Origin: Chitinispirillales bacterium
GTDB lineage: Bacteria > Fibrobacterota > Chitinivibrionia > Chitinivibrionales > Chitinispirillaceae
Direction: 5' to 3'
Assembly: GCA_031281225.1 (NCBI GenBank)
Contig: JAITFQ010000088.1
Location: forward strand, 1 to 35,753
DNA length: 35,753 nucleotides
Shown: positions 24,612 through 31,604 of the stretch, one piece after another
Position numbering within the stretch: the stretch's first letter is position 1
Layout: each line of letters begins with the position of its first letter
Translations under genes and position numbers: made by a program
Notes under the pieces: generated by a model
What the model saw: the letters and a program-made list of their open reading frames with translations, nothing else
Told to the model about the DNA's origin: nothing
The model's database searches: none

Positions 24612-24664
24612 ATTTCACGTTCCTTATTATTTTTGGGTTCAATTATTGTTGTTTGATTCGGAGC

Positions 24665-24692
24665 GGGCGACCGGGGACGGTCGCCCCTACGA
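24665..24692 (-). repeat. short palindromic element at the end of larB
   Basis: GGGCGACC (24665-24672) and GGTCGCCC (24679-24686) form an 8-bp stem with a 6-base loop. The adjoining 14 bases GGTCGCCCCTACGA (24679-24692) recur exactly at 28949-28962. In both places the element supplies the stop codon of the gene (larB, cbiM). Confidence 0.7.
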
Positions 24693-25445
24693 TATGGTTT
24701 GGTGATTTATTATACTGGCCAGATACCCGGCCCCAAACCCGTTATCAATATTAACGACGCTGACGCCGCTCGCGCATGAATTCAGCATTGTCAACAATGC
24801 CGACACACCGTTAAACGACGCGCCGTAACCAACACTCGTGGGCACGCCGATCACCGGGCAATCCGCTAAGCCGCCCACAACGCTCGCAAGCGCCCCCTCC
24901 ATTCCGGCTACGGCGATGATTACCTGCGCACTCATTATCACGTCGAGACGCGACAGCAATCTGTGCAGGCCCGCTACGCCGACATCGTACAGCCGGACAA
25001 CATCGTTACCAAGAGCTTCGGCGGTAACCGCCGCTTCTTCCGCTACCGGCATGTCGCTTGTGCCGCCTGTCGCCACTACGATTTTCCCTATGCCGTCGGG
25101 TTTTGGAAACTCGCCGACGGTTCCGATCCGCGCGGTTTCGTGATATTGCAAAGCGGGAATGTTTTTCCCTACGGCTTCGGCGGCGTCCGGCAGAAGCCTT
25201 GTTATCAATACTAACCGCTGCCCTCTTTCAGTCATGGCGTTTACAATGCCTGTTATCTGCTCCGGGGTTTTGCCCGCGCCGTATATCACCTCCGGTATCC
25301 CCTGCCGCAGCTCACGGTGATGGTCGGGCTTTGCGTAGCCGAGGTCTTCAAACGGTTTTGTGCAGAGCTTCATCAGCGCGTCTTCGGGGGTGACCTCCCC
25401 CGCCCGTACTTTTTGCAGAATGTCGAGCGTATTCTGTTTATTCAT
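24687..25445 (-). CDS. larB: LarB, NaAD carboxylase/hydrolase of NPN cofactor synthesis
   Basis: LarB carboxylates the pyridinium ring of nicotinic acid adenine dinucleotide and releases AMP, starting nickel-pincer cofactor synthesis. The 252-residue protein shows the PurE-like core: KIVVATGGTSDMPVAEEAA, VAGLHRLLSR, VAGMEGALASVVGGL and VIGVPTSVGYGASFNG. I start at ATG 25445 (MNKQNTLDILQKVRAG), which overlaps the larE stop (ATGA); the long upstream in-frame extension is only open by chance over larE. The last codons (ATA TCG TAG) lie in a short palindromic element. Confidence 0.94.
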   Translation of the reverse strand: MNKQNTLDILQKVRAGEVTPEDALMKLCTKPFEDLGYAKPDHHRELRQGIPEVIYGAGKTPEQITGIVNAMTERGQRLVLITRLLPDAAEAVGKNIPALQYHETARIGTVGEFPKPDGIGKIVVATGGTSDMPVAEEAAVTAEALGNDVVRLYDVGVAGLHRLLSRLDVIMSAQVIIAVAGMEGALASVVGGLADCPVIGVPTSVGYGASFNGVSALLTMLNSCASGVSVVNIDNGFGAGYLASIINHQTIS

Positions 25446-26020
25446 GCCGTTCCCCTTTCTTCTATCTGTTGCAACAATTTTCCTGTTAACACCTGCCCAA
25501 ACGGTACGCGCGTGGCGAGACAGGAGTATGAGGGTTTGTCCCATGTTAGCAGGCCGGCTTCTTTTGAAAGACGGCGCACTTCGTCTTTTGTTATGCCGCA
25601 CTCTCTGAGCGGCGAGCGGACGGAGAGCTCGGCGAGCGCTCTCATGCCGGGGCGGTTGTCCGCGTTGTCGGTGGCGTTTGTTCCGTCTATGAGAAGCGAA
25701 ATACCGTCCGCGAGCGCAATCTCGCGTAAAATTTTGAATATAAGCGTTTTGCAAATATAGCAGCGCTCAGGCGGATTGGAAACGATCCGCGCGTCGCTCA
25801 AAATGTCAATTTCGACGACGGAAATTTCCGCCCCGATCTGTTCGGCTAACCTGTGCGCGTCCGCCAATTCGGATTTCGGTTGAAAGACGGAATTTACAAA
25901 ACAGGCTTTTACCTTCGCGCCGTAATACCGCCCGGCATAAAGCAAATAGGACGAATCCACGCCGCCTGAAAAGCCGAGGGCGACGTTTTGGTTTTCGTTG
26001 AAAAAATGTTCCAATGTCAT
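25442..26020 (-). CDS. larE: LarE, sulfur-insertion enzyme, short form
   Basis: LarE adenylates the cofactor precursor and donates sulfur to it. This 192-residue version has the PP-loop GFSGGVDSSYLLYAG (about residues 16-30), NPPERCYICKTLIF, DGTNATDN and PLRECGITKDEVRRL, then PSYSCLATRVPFG, whose Cys corresponds to the sacrificial Cys176 of the Lactobacillus enzyme. It stops about 24 residues later, whereas known LarE proteins continue for some 70 residues (including Arg212/Arg214/Asp231 in Lactobacillus numbering, as I recall). I start at ATG 26020 (AAAGGA seven bases upstream); the frame extends to a TTG at 26047. The stop overlaps the larB ATG, so the truncation is clean. Activity may be altered or the protein may be a natural short form. 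Confidence 0.88.
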   Translation of the reverse strand: MTLEHFFNENQNVALGFSGGVDSSYLLYAGRYYGAKVKACFVNSVFQPKSELADAHRLAEQIGAEISVVEIDILSDARIVSNPPERCYICKTLIFKILREIALADGISLLIDGTNATDNADNRPGMRALAELSVRSPLRECGITKDEVRRLSKEAGLLTWDKPSYSCLATRVPFGQVLTGKLLQQIEERGTA

Positions 26021-26024
26021 AAAG

Positions 26025-26741
26025 CTATCCTTTCGCAATTGCTTCAAGCCTGTAATCCGACATCAGTTTTTCATCATACAATAATGACGACGCCCCGTCG
26101 ACGGCGATTTTTCCATCTTTCAATATTACCGCGCGGTCGCAAACTTCCGCGGCGAAAGCTATGTCGTGGGTGGCTATGATTTTTGTTTGGCTCAACTTTT
26201 TTAACGTTTCAACTAACGACCGCCTCGCCCGGTGATCGAGAAACGCGGTCGGTTCGTCGAGCATCAAAAGCGACGGGTTCATCGCGAGAACCGCCGCCAT
26301 CGCTACCGCGCGCTTTTCGCCGCCGGATAATTTTAACGGCGAACGGCCGCGAAGGTGTGCGATATTTAATCGGTCAAGAACATCCGCCACACGCGCCTTA
26401 ACCTCGTCTTCCGGCATTCCCAGATTGCGGCAGCCGAAAGCGATGTCGTCATATATGAGCGGCATGAACAGTTGGTCGTCAGGATTTTGGAATACTAATC
26501 CCGCTTTCTTCCTGATCTCGCCGGCCGTCTTTTTACCAAGCCGCACGCCGTCAATTTCAACTACGCCGCTTAACGATTCAATCACCCCGACGACCGCAAG
26601 CAAGAGCGACGTCTTGCCAGCGCCGTTTTCACCTATCAGCGCAACGCTCTCACCGTCGTTGACAATCAGGTCTATGCCGTCAACCGCCTTTGTCTTGTCA
26701 GGATAAATTGCCGTCAGCCCTTGAATCGTCAGCACAATCAA
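26025..26741 (-). CDS. cbiO: CbiO/NikO-type nickel/cobalt ECF ATPase
   Basis: The ATPase of an energy-coupling-factor importer for nickel or cobalt. The 238-residue protein shows Walker A LIGENGAGKTSLLLAVVG, Q-loop VFQNPDDQLF, signature LSGGEKRAVAMAAVL, Walker B LLMLDEPTAFLD and the switch His in IIATHDIAF, in normal order and length. VFQNPDDQLFMPLIYDDIAFG is typical of CbiO (given here in part). It overlaps cbiQ by ATGA and is followed by larE. In this operon nickel, rather than cobalt, is the likely substrate. Confidence 0.93.
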   Translation of the reverse strand: MIVLTIQGLTAIYPDKTKAVDGIDLIVNDGESVALIGENGAGKTSLLLAVVGVIESLSGVVEIDGVRLGKKTAGEIRKKAGLVFQNPDDQLFMPLIYDDIAFGCRNLGMPEDEVKARVADVLDRLNIAHLRGRSPLKLSGGEKRAVAMAAVLAMNPSLLMLDEPTAFLDHRARRSLVETLKKLSQTKIIATHDIAFAAEVCDRAVILKDGKIAVDGASSLLYDEKLMSDYRLEAIAKG

Positions 26742-27538
26742 ACCCCTCCAAAAATTCCTGCGGCAATCAGCCTGTTTACATCAACGAGGCGAAACGTCGC
26801 GCATAAAATCAAAACTACCGCTAAAAAAATAATATCGCCGGGCGTCAGCCTCCTGCTTCTGCGCAACGTGTTTTGCAGCGCGTATCCCCTGCACGCCATA
26901 GCGTTATACACCCGCTCCGCACGGTCGAGGCTGCGGATTAACAACTGCCCCGCAAAGCTGCCCATATCCCTTATGTCAACCCCCTTTTTATTACCCCCCC
27001 GTAAACGATACGCGGTAATCATGGAGTACGCCTCGTTCAGTAGCACGCCGATGTAGCGGTAGGTCATTTCGAGCGTGATAATAAAAATGTTCGGCACCCG
27101 CAGCCGCCGCATCTCGCCGGTAATTTCCGACAGCGGCGTCACCGATACGAGTATCAGCACGGCCATAACGCAGAGGTACATCCTAATCAATATGGTAACA
27201 AGCGACACCGCCCCATAACTCACCGCAACGCCGCCCACGGTAAAAGCCGCGGCGGTATCAAACATCACATTGGTCACTCCCGCGAACAGGCAAAAAGGGA
27301 GCGCGATAAAAACTCTTTTTAAGAGCATTGAGTGCGGCGTTTCAGAAAGCGCCGTCAGTATCATCGGATAAAAAATATATGGAACCAACCGCATGGGCGC
27401 ATACCTGTCAAACGAGATAACCGTCACAATAAAAACCGCCGCCGCCATCAACTTAACTAACGGGTGCAGCCGGTGGACGCACGTGCCTCCGGCGGAGAGC
27501 TGTTCGAGGGCGTATAGATTTTTTGTTGCGTTTTTCAT
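26738..27538 (-). CDS. cbiQ: CbiQ/NikQ-type ECF transmembrane subunit
   Basis: The membrane T component of the nickel/cobalt ECF importer. The 266-residue protein has five to six hydrophobic helices, HRLHPLVKLMAAAVFI near the N-terminus, and the coupling region with RSLDRAERVYNAMACRGY, where the Ala-Arg-Gly motif contacts the ATPase. Its start (ATG 27538) overlaps the stop of the DUF4143 ATPase by four bases, and the ribosome-binding site AGGAG lies inside that gene. Downstream it overlaps cbiO. Confidence 0.92.
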   Translation of the reverse strand: MKNATKNLYALEQLSAGGTCVHRLHPLVKLMAAAVFIVTVISFDRYAPMRLVPYIFYPMILTALSETPHSMLLKRVFIALPFCLFAGVTNVMFDTAAAFTVGGVAVSYGAVSLVTILIRMYLCVMAVLILVSVTPLSEITGEMRRLRVPNIFIITLEMTYRYIGVLLNEAYSMITAYRLRGGNKKGVDIRDMGSFAGQLLIRSLDRAERVYNAMACRGYALQNTLRRSRRLTPGDIIFLAVVLILCATFRLVDVNRLIAAGIFGGV

Positions 27539-28755
27539 TTTTCTCCTGATAGCCAGTCTACAATGTTAACCTGCTTTATTCCGTTGCGTGAGCCGTTTTC
27601 GTAGTCCGCGGTAATCAGGATTTTTTCGTTGTGGTCGGGGATTTTGTCGAAGGGGGCGAGCTCGCGGGTTAGTGTTTCGGGGTTTTTTACGGTTTGCGAA
27701 ACCTGTACGTATTTCGTGACGCCGCCGCTGTCGCGGGCTACGAAGTCGACTTCGCTATTCCCGATTTTGCCGATCCACACCTGATTTTTTCGGCGGAGCA
27801 ATTCCAAAAAAACAACATTTTCCAACAAATGCCCGCCGTCGCCCGACAATTCTTTCCCCAAAAGCGCGTTTCTAAAACCTGTGTCTACGGCGTAATATTT
27901 TTCCTGCGTAGCCAGATGCTGCTTCCCCTTTATATCATATCGATCCGTCCGGTAAAACATATATGAGGCCGTAAGCGTGGAGATATATTTCGTGACCGAT
28001 TTGTTATCTATTTTTTTTCCGGCGTTGGTCAAAACTTTCGCGATATTGCCGGGCGACACCGGCGAGCCGACGCTATCCGCCAAAAAATTTATAACCTCCT
28101 GATACGAGATATCCGAATGAATTTTGTACCGTGTTTTTATGTCGTTTTCGTAGATATTTTTGTAAACGGTTTGCAAATACTGAAACGCGTAGCTTTCGCT
28201 CACCCCCGCCAGTTTCACCGCCTCGGGAAACCCGCCGGCCCTGACGTAGCTTGCAAACGCCCTGTCGGTATTTTCCCCGCTTCCCGTAAATTCTAAATAC
28301 TCGGCAAACGAAAACGGCAAAACATTTATCTCAAACCCGCGGCCCGTAAGCAGCGTTGCAAGCTCGCTCGACAGCAGGTAAGCGTTTGAACCGGTTACGT
28401 ACAAATCGACCCGCGGATGGACAAACAGCCCTTCAAGCAATTTTTCAAACTCCGGGATATTCTGCACCTCGTCGAGGAAAACATAATTCACGCTATCCGC
28501 GCGGAGCGCCCCCACAACAAAATCGTAAACATTTTTCCACCCCTGCTCCGCCAAAAACCGATACTCCGGCTCATCAAAATTTATTGACAGCGCGGACACG
28601 CCCGGCGCTTCCGCCGCCAGCACGTCCCGATACTGCGCCAAAAGCGTCGACTTGCCGACCCGCCTCGCGCCGGTGACGACTTTTATCAGGTTCTTATCCC
28701 GCAAATCCGCAAGCGTTTCCAAATATCCGTGCCGGATGACTTGCCCCATATTCAC
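27535..28755 (-). CDS. AAA ATPase with DUF4143 C-terminal domain
   Basis: A 406-residue predicted P-loop ATPase. Walker A is VTGARRVGKSTLLAQY (about residues 32-47), Walker B is YVFLDEVQNIPEF, and the sensor region is YVTGSNAYLLSSEL followed by LPFSFAEYLEF, all typical of the AAA_14/DUF4143 group. The C-terminal domain has HLLENVVFLELLRR and VWIGKIGNSEVDFVAR...YVQVSQT, a PD-(D/E)XK-like pattern. Function of the family is unknown; many genomes hold several copies. Here it sits between cbiM and cbiQ, coupled to cbiQ (ATGA), with its own promoter and an array of inverted half-sites upstream. It interrupts an otherwise standard nickel operon. Confidence 0.88.
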   Translation of the reverse strand: MNMGQVIRHGYLETLADLRDKNLIKVVTGARRVGKSTLLAQYRDVLAAEAPGVSALSINFDEPEYRFLAEQGWKNVYDFVVGALRADSVNYVFLDEVQNIPEFEKLLEGLFVHPRVDLYVTGSNAYLLSSELATLLTGRGFEINVLPFSFAEYLEFTGSGENTDRAFASYVRAGGFPEAVKLAGVSESYAFQYLQTVYKNIYENDIKTRYKIHSDISYQEVINFLADSVGSPVSPGNIAKVLTNAGKKIDNKSVTKYISTLTASYMFYRTDRYDIKGKQHLATQEKYYAVDTGFRNALLGKELSGDGGHLLENVVFLELLRRKNQVWIGKIGNSEVDFVARDSGGVTKYVQVSQTVKNPETLTRELAPFDKIPDHNEKILITADYENGSRNGIKQVNIVDWLSGEK

Positions 28756-28775
28756 CCCATTTTCTGCCCGTAAGT

Positions 28776-28887
28776 TCCTAAAACTTCTATTTTTAACAAA
28801 GTTTTAGGAATGAAATGATAATCGAATCCTAAAAACTGTGACTTTCAGCATGTTTTAGGAATGTGTAACACAATCAAATCCTAAAAC
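28776..28887. repeat. array of five alternating TCCTAAAAC half-sites
   Basis: Half-sites lie at 28776-28784 (TCCTAAAAC), 28801-28809 (GTTTTAGGA), 28827-28834 (TCCTAAAA, then AAC), 28852-28860 (GTTTTAGGA) and 28879-28887 (TCCTAAAAC). They alternate in orientation at 25-27 bp steps, forming inverted pairs of about 36 bp. The array lies 20 bp upstream of the ATPase start and downstream of its candidate promoter. It may be an operator array or a set of RNA hairpins. Confidence 0.8.
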
Positions 28888-28899
28888 TTTCATAACGTG

Positions 28900-28928
28900 A
28901 ATATATATGATGCCATGAAAGGATTCAA
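28900..28928 (-). promoter_or_regulatory. promoter of the DUF4143 ATPase
   Basis: On the minus strand TTGAAT (28928-28923), a 17-bp spacer ending in GGCATCATA, and TATATT (28905-28900). Initiation near 28893 would place all five half-sites in the leader. It could make the ATPase and the downstream cbiQ-cbiO-lar genes independent of cbiM transcription. Confidence 0.55.
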
Positions 28929-28945
28929 TAAAAAATTTTAATTAT

Positions 28946-28962
28946 AGGGGTCGCCCCTACGA
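28946..28962 (-). repeat. short palindromic element at the end of cbiM
   Basis: AGGGG-TCG-CCCCT (28946-28958) is a 5-bp inverted repeat; 28949-28962 (GGTCGCCCCTACGA) is identical to 24679-24692 at the end of larB. The cbiM stop TAG (28959-28957) is inside it, in the same position as in larB. Confidence 0.65.
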
Positions 28963-29970
28963 AATTTTCCTCTTAACCCGCGAAATTACGAACGCGGATA
29001 GGCCCGCGAGGGCGAATGTGACAGCGACGCCGACGACGCCGGCGGCGGATGTTCCGGCGGCGGAACCATCTTCCCCCGCGTCTCTGAAATCATAATCGGG
29101 CATGACGGCGATTCTTTCGTGGATCGACTCCACAGCTTCGATGAACGGATTTTCGGTTTCAAACTCCGTGTGGCCCGATACCCGCTCTACCGACCATTCG
29201 AGGCCGTCGGGGTAGGACGAGGCGAACATGGAGAGCACGCTGCCGGCGACTAACGTAATCGTAGCGAATAAGATTATGGTGTTTCTCAGAGGGACGCCGG
29301 CTTTTATGGGCGTTCCGGTGAGCGCGCTGTCCATGATCTCCGGGCGCGTCCTGTAAACAAAGCAGAGAACCGCGGCGGTCACGACCCCCTCGCCAAGGCC
29401 GATGACGAAATGGATCGGCAGCATCAAAAGGACAAAACTCGCGAACGGCAGCGCGGTAATGCCGGACAGATGCGTCTGAACCACCACGCCGAACGCGCCA
29501 AGCTGCAACCCCGCCACAACCGCTATTATCGAAGCCGCCGTTATCCTGCCCGGCGTTTGCGCTGTGCCCTTTTTGACGAATGGCTTAAACAGCAGCGGGT
29601 AAACAATCAGGCAGGGGACGACCGCCAAATTAAAAATGTTGCAGCCGAGGGCGAGCAGTCCGCCGTCGGCGAAGAACAGGCACTGGATTATCAGCACCGC
29701 CGACAGGGAAAGCGCCGCCGGAAAACTCCCAAGCATCGCGGCAAGCAAAATCCCGCCGCCGATATGCCCGCTTGAGCCCGTGCCCGGAATCGTGACATCA
29801 ATCATCTGCGCGGCAAAGACGAACGCGCCCATGACGCCCATAACGGGGACTTTTTTCTCACAAAGATCGTCCTTTTTGACTTTCGCGACAGAGTACCCGA
29901 TAGCGGCAACGCTCACGGCGGCAATGGCGGCGCCGACAGCGGGGGACAGAAGGGAATCGGTCATGTGCAT
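28957..29970 (-). CDS. cbiM: CbiM/NikM nickel/cobalt-binding ECF component fused to CbiN/NikN-like part
   Basis: The substrate-capture membrane subunit of the nickel/cobalt importer. I start at ATG 29970, giving MHMTDSLLSP: the N-terminal Met amine and His2 are metal ligands in CbiM/NikM, so an upstream start at 29988 would bury them. GSSGHIGGGILLAAMLGSF contains the further conserved His ligand. Seven or so helices span residues 1-210; the tail (about 220-337) has a helix, ASSYPDGLEWSVERV typical of CbiN/NikN, and a last helix, so M and N are fused. It heads the nickel operon, but the DUF4143 ATPase separates it from cbiQ. The stop lies in a palindromic element. Confidence 0.92.
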   Translation of the reverse strand: MHMTDSLLSPAVGAAIAAVSVAAIGYSVAKVKKDDLCEKKVPVMGVMGAFVFAAQMIDVTIPGTGSSGHIGGGILLAAMLGSFPAALSLSAVLIIQCLFFADGGLLALGCNIFNLAVVPCLIVYPLLFKPFVKKGTAQTPGRITAASIIAVVAGLQLGAFGVVVQTHLSGITALPFASFVLLMLPIHFVIGLGEGVVTAAVLCFVYRTRPEIMDSALTGTPIKAGVPLRNTIILFATITLVAGSVLSMFASSYPDGLEWSVERVSGHTEFETENPFIEAVESIHERIAVMPDYDFRDAGEDGSAAGTSAAGVVGVAVTFALAGLSAFVISRVKRKIS

Positions 29971-30143
29971 ATATAGCAAACGCTCCATGTGGTTAGATTA
30001 ATATAAACATTTGCGCTGCTTCTGCGGAGCGGGCATATCTTCTTGATACGCGTTGGCTGGTACTGCAATATTGTAAATATAATATACGCCGGCTGATGGG
30101 GGGCACTTATTTTGATTTTTCATCTTTCACCTCCGCCATCATA

Positions 30144-30149
30144 TATATT
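30144..30149 (+). promoter_or_regulatory. candidate -10 box of der
   Basis: TATATT preceded by GCCATCATA, nearly identical to the promoter of the DUF4143 ATPase. No good -35 box is seen at 17-18 bp. The der ATG (30159) lies only 10 bases after the -10 box, so the transcript may be leaderless or nearly so. Confidence 0.4.
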
Positions 30150-30158
30150 CATGTCTAT

Positions 30159-31604
30159 ATGGAGACCAATCCCCAACTTCCCGTAATATCAATCGTAGGC
30201 CGCCCTAATGTCGGCAAGAGCAGCCTGTTCAACCGGATTCTCGGCAAGCGCGTCGCCGTGGTGGACGATGTAGCCGGCGTGACCCGCGACCGTAATTACG
30301 TGAAGGCGGCGTGGAACGATGTTGAGTTTATGCTTGTTGACACCGGCGGGTTGATACCCAACTTAAAAGAGGCGATTCCCGAGGCGATCCACGAACAGGT
30401 GGATATCGCGGTGAGGGAGAGCGCGGTGATTCTGTTTGTAGTGGAACTTGGGACGGGCGTTACCGATCTCGACCAAATTATCGCGCAGCAGCTACGCCGT
30501 TCATTCGCGTCGAAAACCATTTTGGTCGTGAACAAGGCCGAATCCTCCAAGGCCGTCTATGAGGTCCCCGCGTACATGCAGCTTGGTCTCGGCAAACCTT
30601 ACCCAATCTCCGCGCTGCACGGCAAGGGTGTCGGCGATTTGCTTGATGAAGCGCTTTACTGCGCGCAGGAAAACGTTAAGGACGGGGGCGGGGACGGCGT
30701 TGCTCAGGAGACGGACGGGCTAAAAGTTGCGGTAGTCGGCAGACCGAATGCGGGAAAATCGTCATTAGTCAACAAACTCCTAAAACAGAACCGGATGATA
30801 GTGGATTCAAAGCCGGGAACGACGCGCGACGCAATAGACTCGCCGCTCAATTACGGTGACAAAAAAATCGTGCTGATTGATACCGCCGGGCTGCGCAAAA
30901 AGGCGCGGGTCAAGAAGAATGATCTCGAATATTACTCCAATATGAGGGCGATTGAGAGCATAGACCGCTGCGATGTGTGCGTGCTGGTGATTGACGTGAA
31001 TGTTGGAATAGGCGTGCAGGACATGCGCATCCTGCGTAAAATTTTTGATTCCCGCAAAGGCGCGGTGGTGGTTTGGAACAAGTGGGACATCATGGCCAAA
31101 GACCATAAGACGTTTGACAATTTAGTCGCGGATGTGAGGAATGAATATCAGGAATTAAAAAATATCCCGATGATCTCACTGTCCGCGCTGACAGGCCAGC
31201 GTGTTGCGTCGCTTATGGATATAGTATTTGAGGTAAGGGAGCGAATGGCGATAAATGTCGGCGGCGCGGATTTTGAAAATCAGATATTCAACTGGGTGCG
31301 CGCCCACCCCCACCCCGTCACCCCCGGCAAGGAAGTTCGCTTCTTAGGCGCGAAACAGGTAAACGCCCCTTTCCCCTGCTTCCGCTTTTTCATAACCAAC
31401 CCCGACCAGCTCGGCGCATCCTACGAGCGCTTCCTCTCTAACAAAATCTACGAAAAATACGGTTTCAGCGGATGCCCGGTGGTGCTGGAATTCAGGCCCG
31501 CCGGCATCAAGGGCCGATTGGCGGAAGATGACAACCGTGATGTCGCCGGACGGCACAGCACAACATTAACGCAAACTGAAAACCCTCGGAGGGCTGCGTT
31601 TTGA
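30159..31604 (+). CDS. der: ribosome-assembly GTPase Der (EngA)
   Basis: Der has two tandem GTPase domains and a KH-like domain and acts in 50S subunit assembly. Domain 1 shows GRPNVGKSSLFNRI and DTGG; domain 2 (from about residue 185) shows VVGRPNAGKSSLVNKLL, KPGTTRDAID, DTAGLRKK and NKWD. The KH-like part ends with GCPVVLEFRPA. In domain 1 the expected NKxD motif reads NKAE (VVNKAESSK), a change at the guanine-specificity position. I start at ATG 30159 (METNPQLPVISIVG), as in the family; the frame is open to ATG 30096. The C-terminal 30 residues are an unconserved tail. The stop overlaps the rpoN start region. Confidence 0.95.
   Translation: METNPQLPVISIVGRPNVGKSSLFNRILGKRVAVVDDVAGVTRDRNYVKAAWNDVEFMLVDTGGLIPNLKEAIPEAIHEQVDIAVRESAVILFVVELGTGVTDLDQIIAQQLRRSFASKTILVVNKAESSKAVYEVPAYMQLGLGKPYPISALHGKGVGDLLDEALYCAQENVKDGGGDGVAQETDGLKVAVVGRPNAGKSSLVNKLLKQNRMIVDSKPGTTRDAIDSPLNYGDKKIVLIDTAGLRKKARVKKNDLEYYSNMRAIESIDRCDVCVLVIDVNVGIGVQDMRILRKIFDSRKGAVVVWNKWDIMAKDHKTFDNLVADVRNEYQELKNIPMISLSALTGQRVASLMDIVFEVRERMAINVGGADFENQIFNWVRAHPHPVTPGKEVRFLGAKQVNAPFPCFRFFITNPDQLGASYERFLSNKIYEKYGFSGCPVVLEFRPAGIKGRLAEDDNRDVAGRHSTTLTQTENPRRAAF

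Noticed and set aside
25445-25754. N-terminal extension of larB
   Set aside because: It overlaps larE completely, is basic and low in structure, and the family start MNKQNTL lies at 25445 with ATGA coupling.
29989-30095. Cobalamin or NiCo riboswitch, or a NikR site, upstream of cbiM
   Set aside because: No conserved riboswitch core and no GTATGA/TCATAC pair could be seen; only AT-rich short inverted repeats.
23300-31560. Similar words around CGGACGGCACAG at 23310-23322 and 31545-31557
   Set aside because: The match is short and one copy is inside the der reading frame, so it may be chance.
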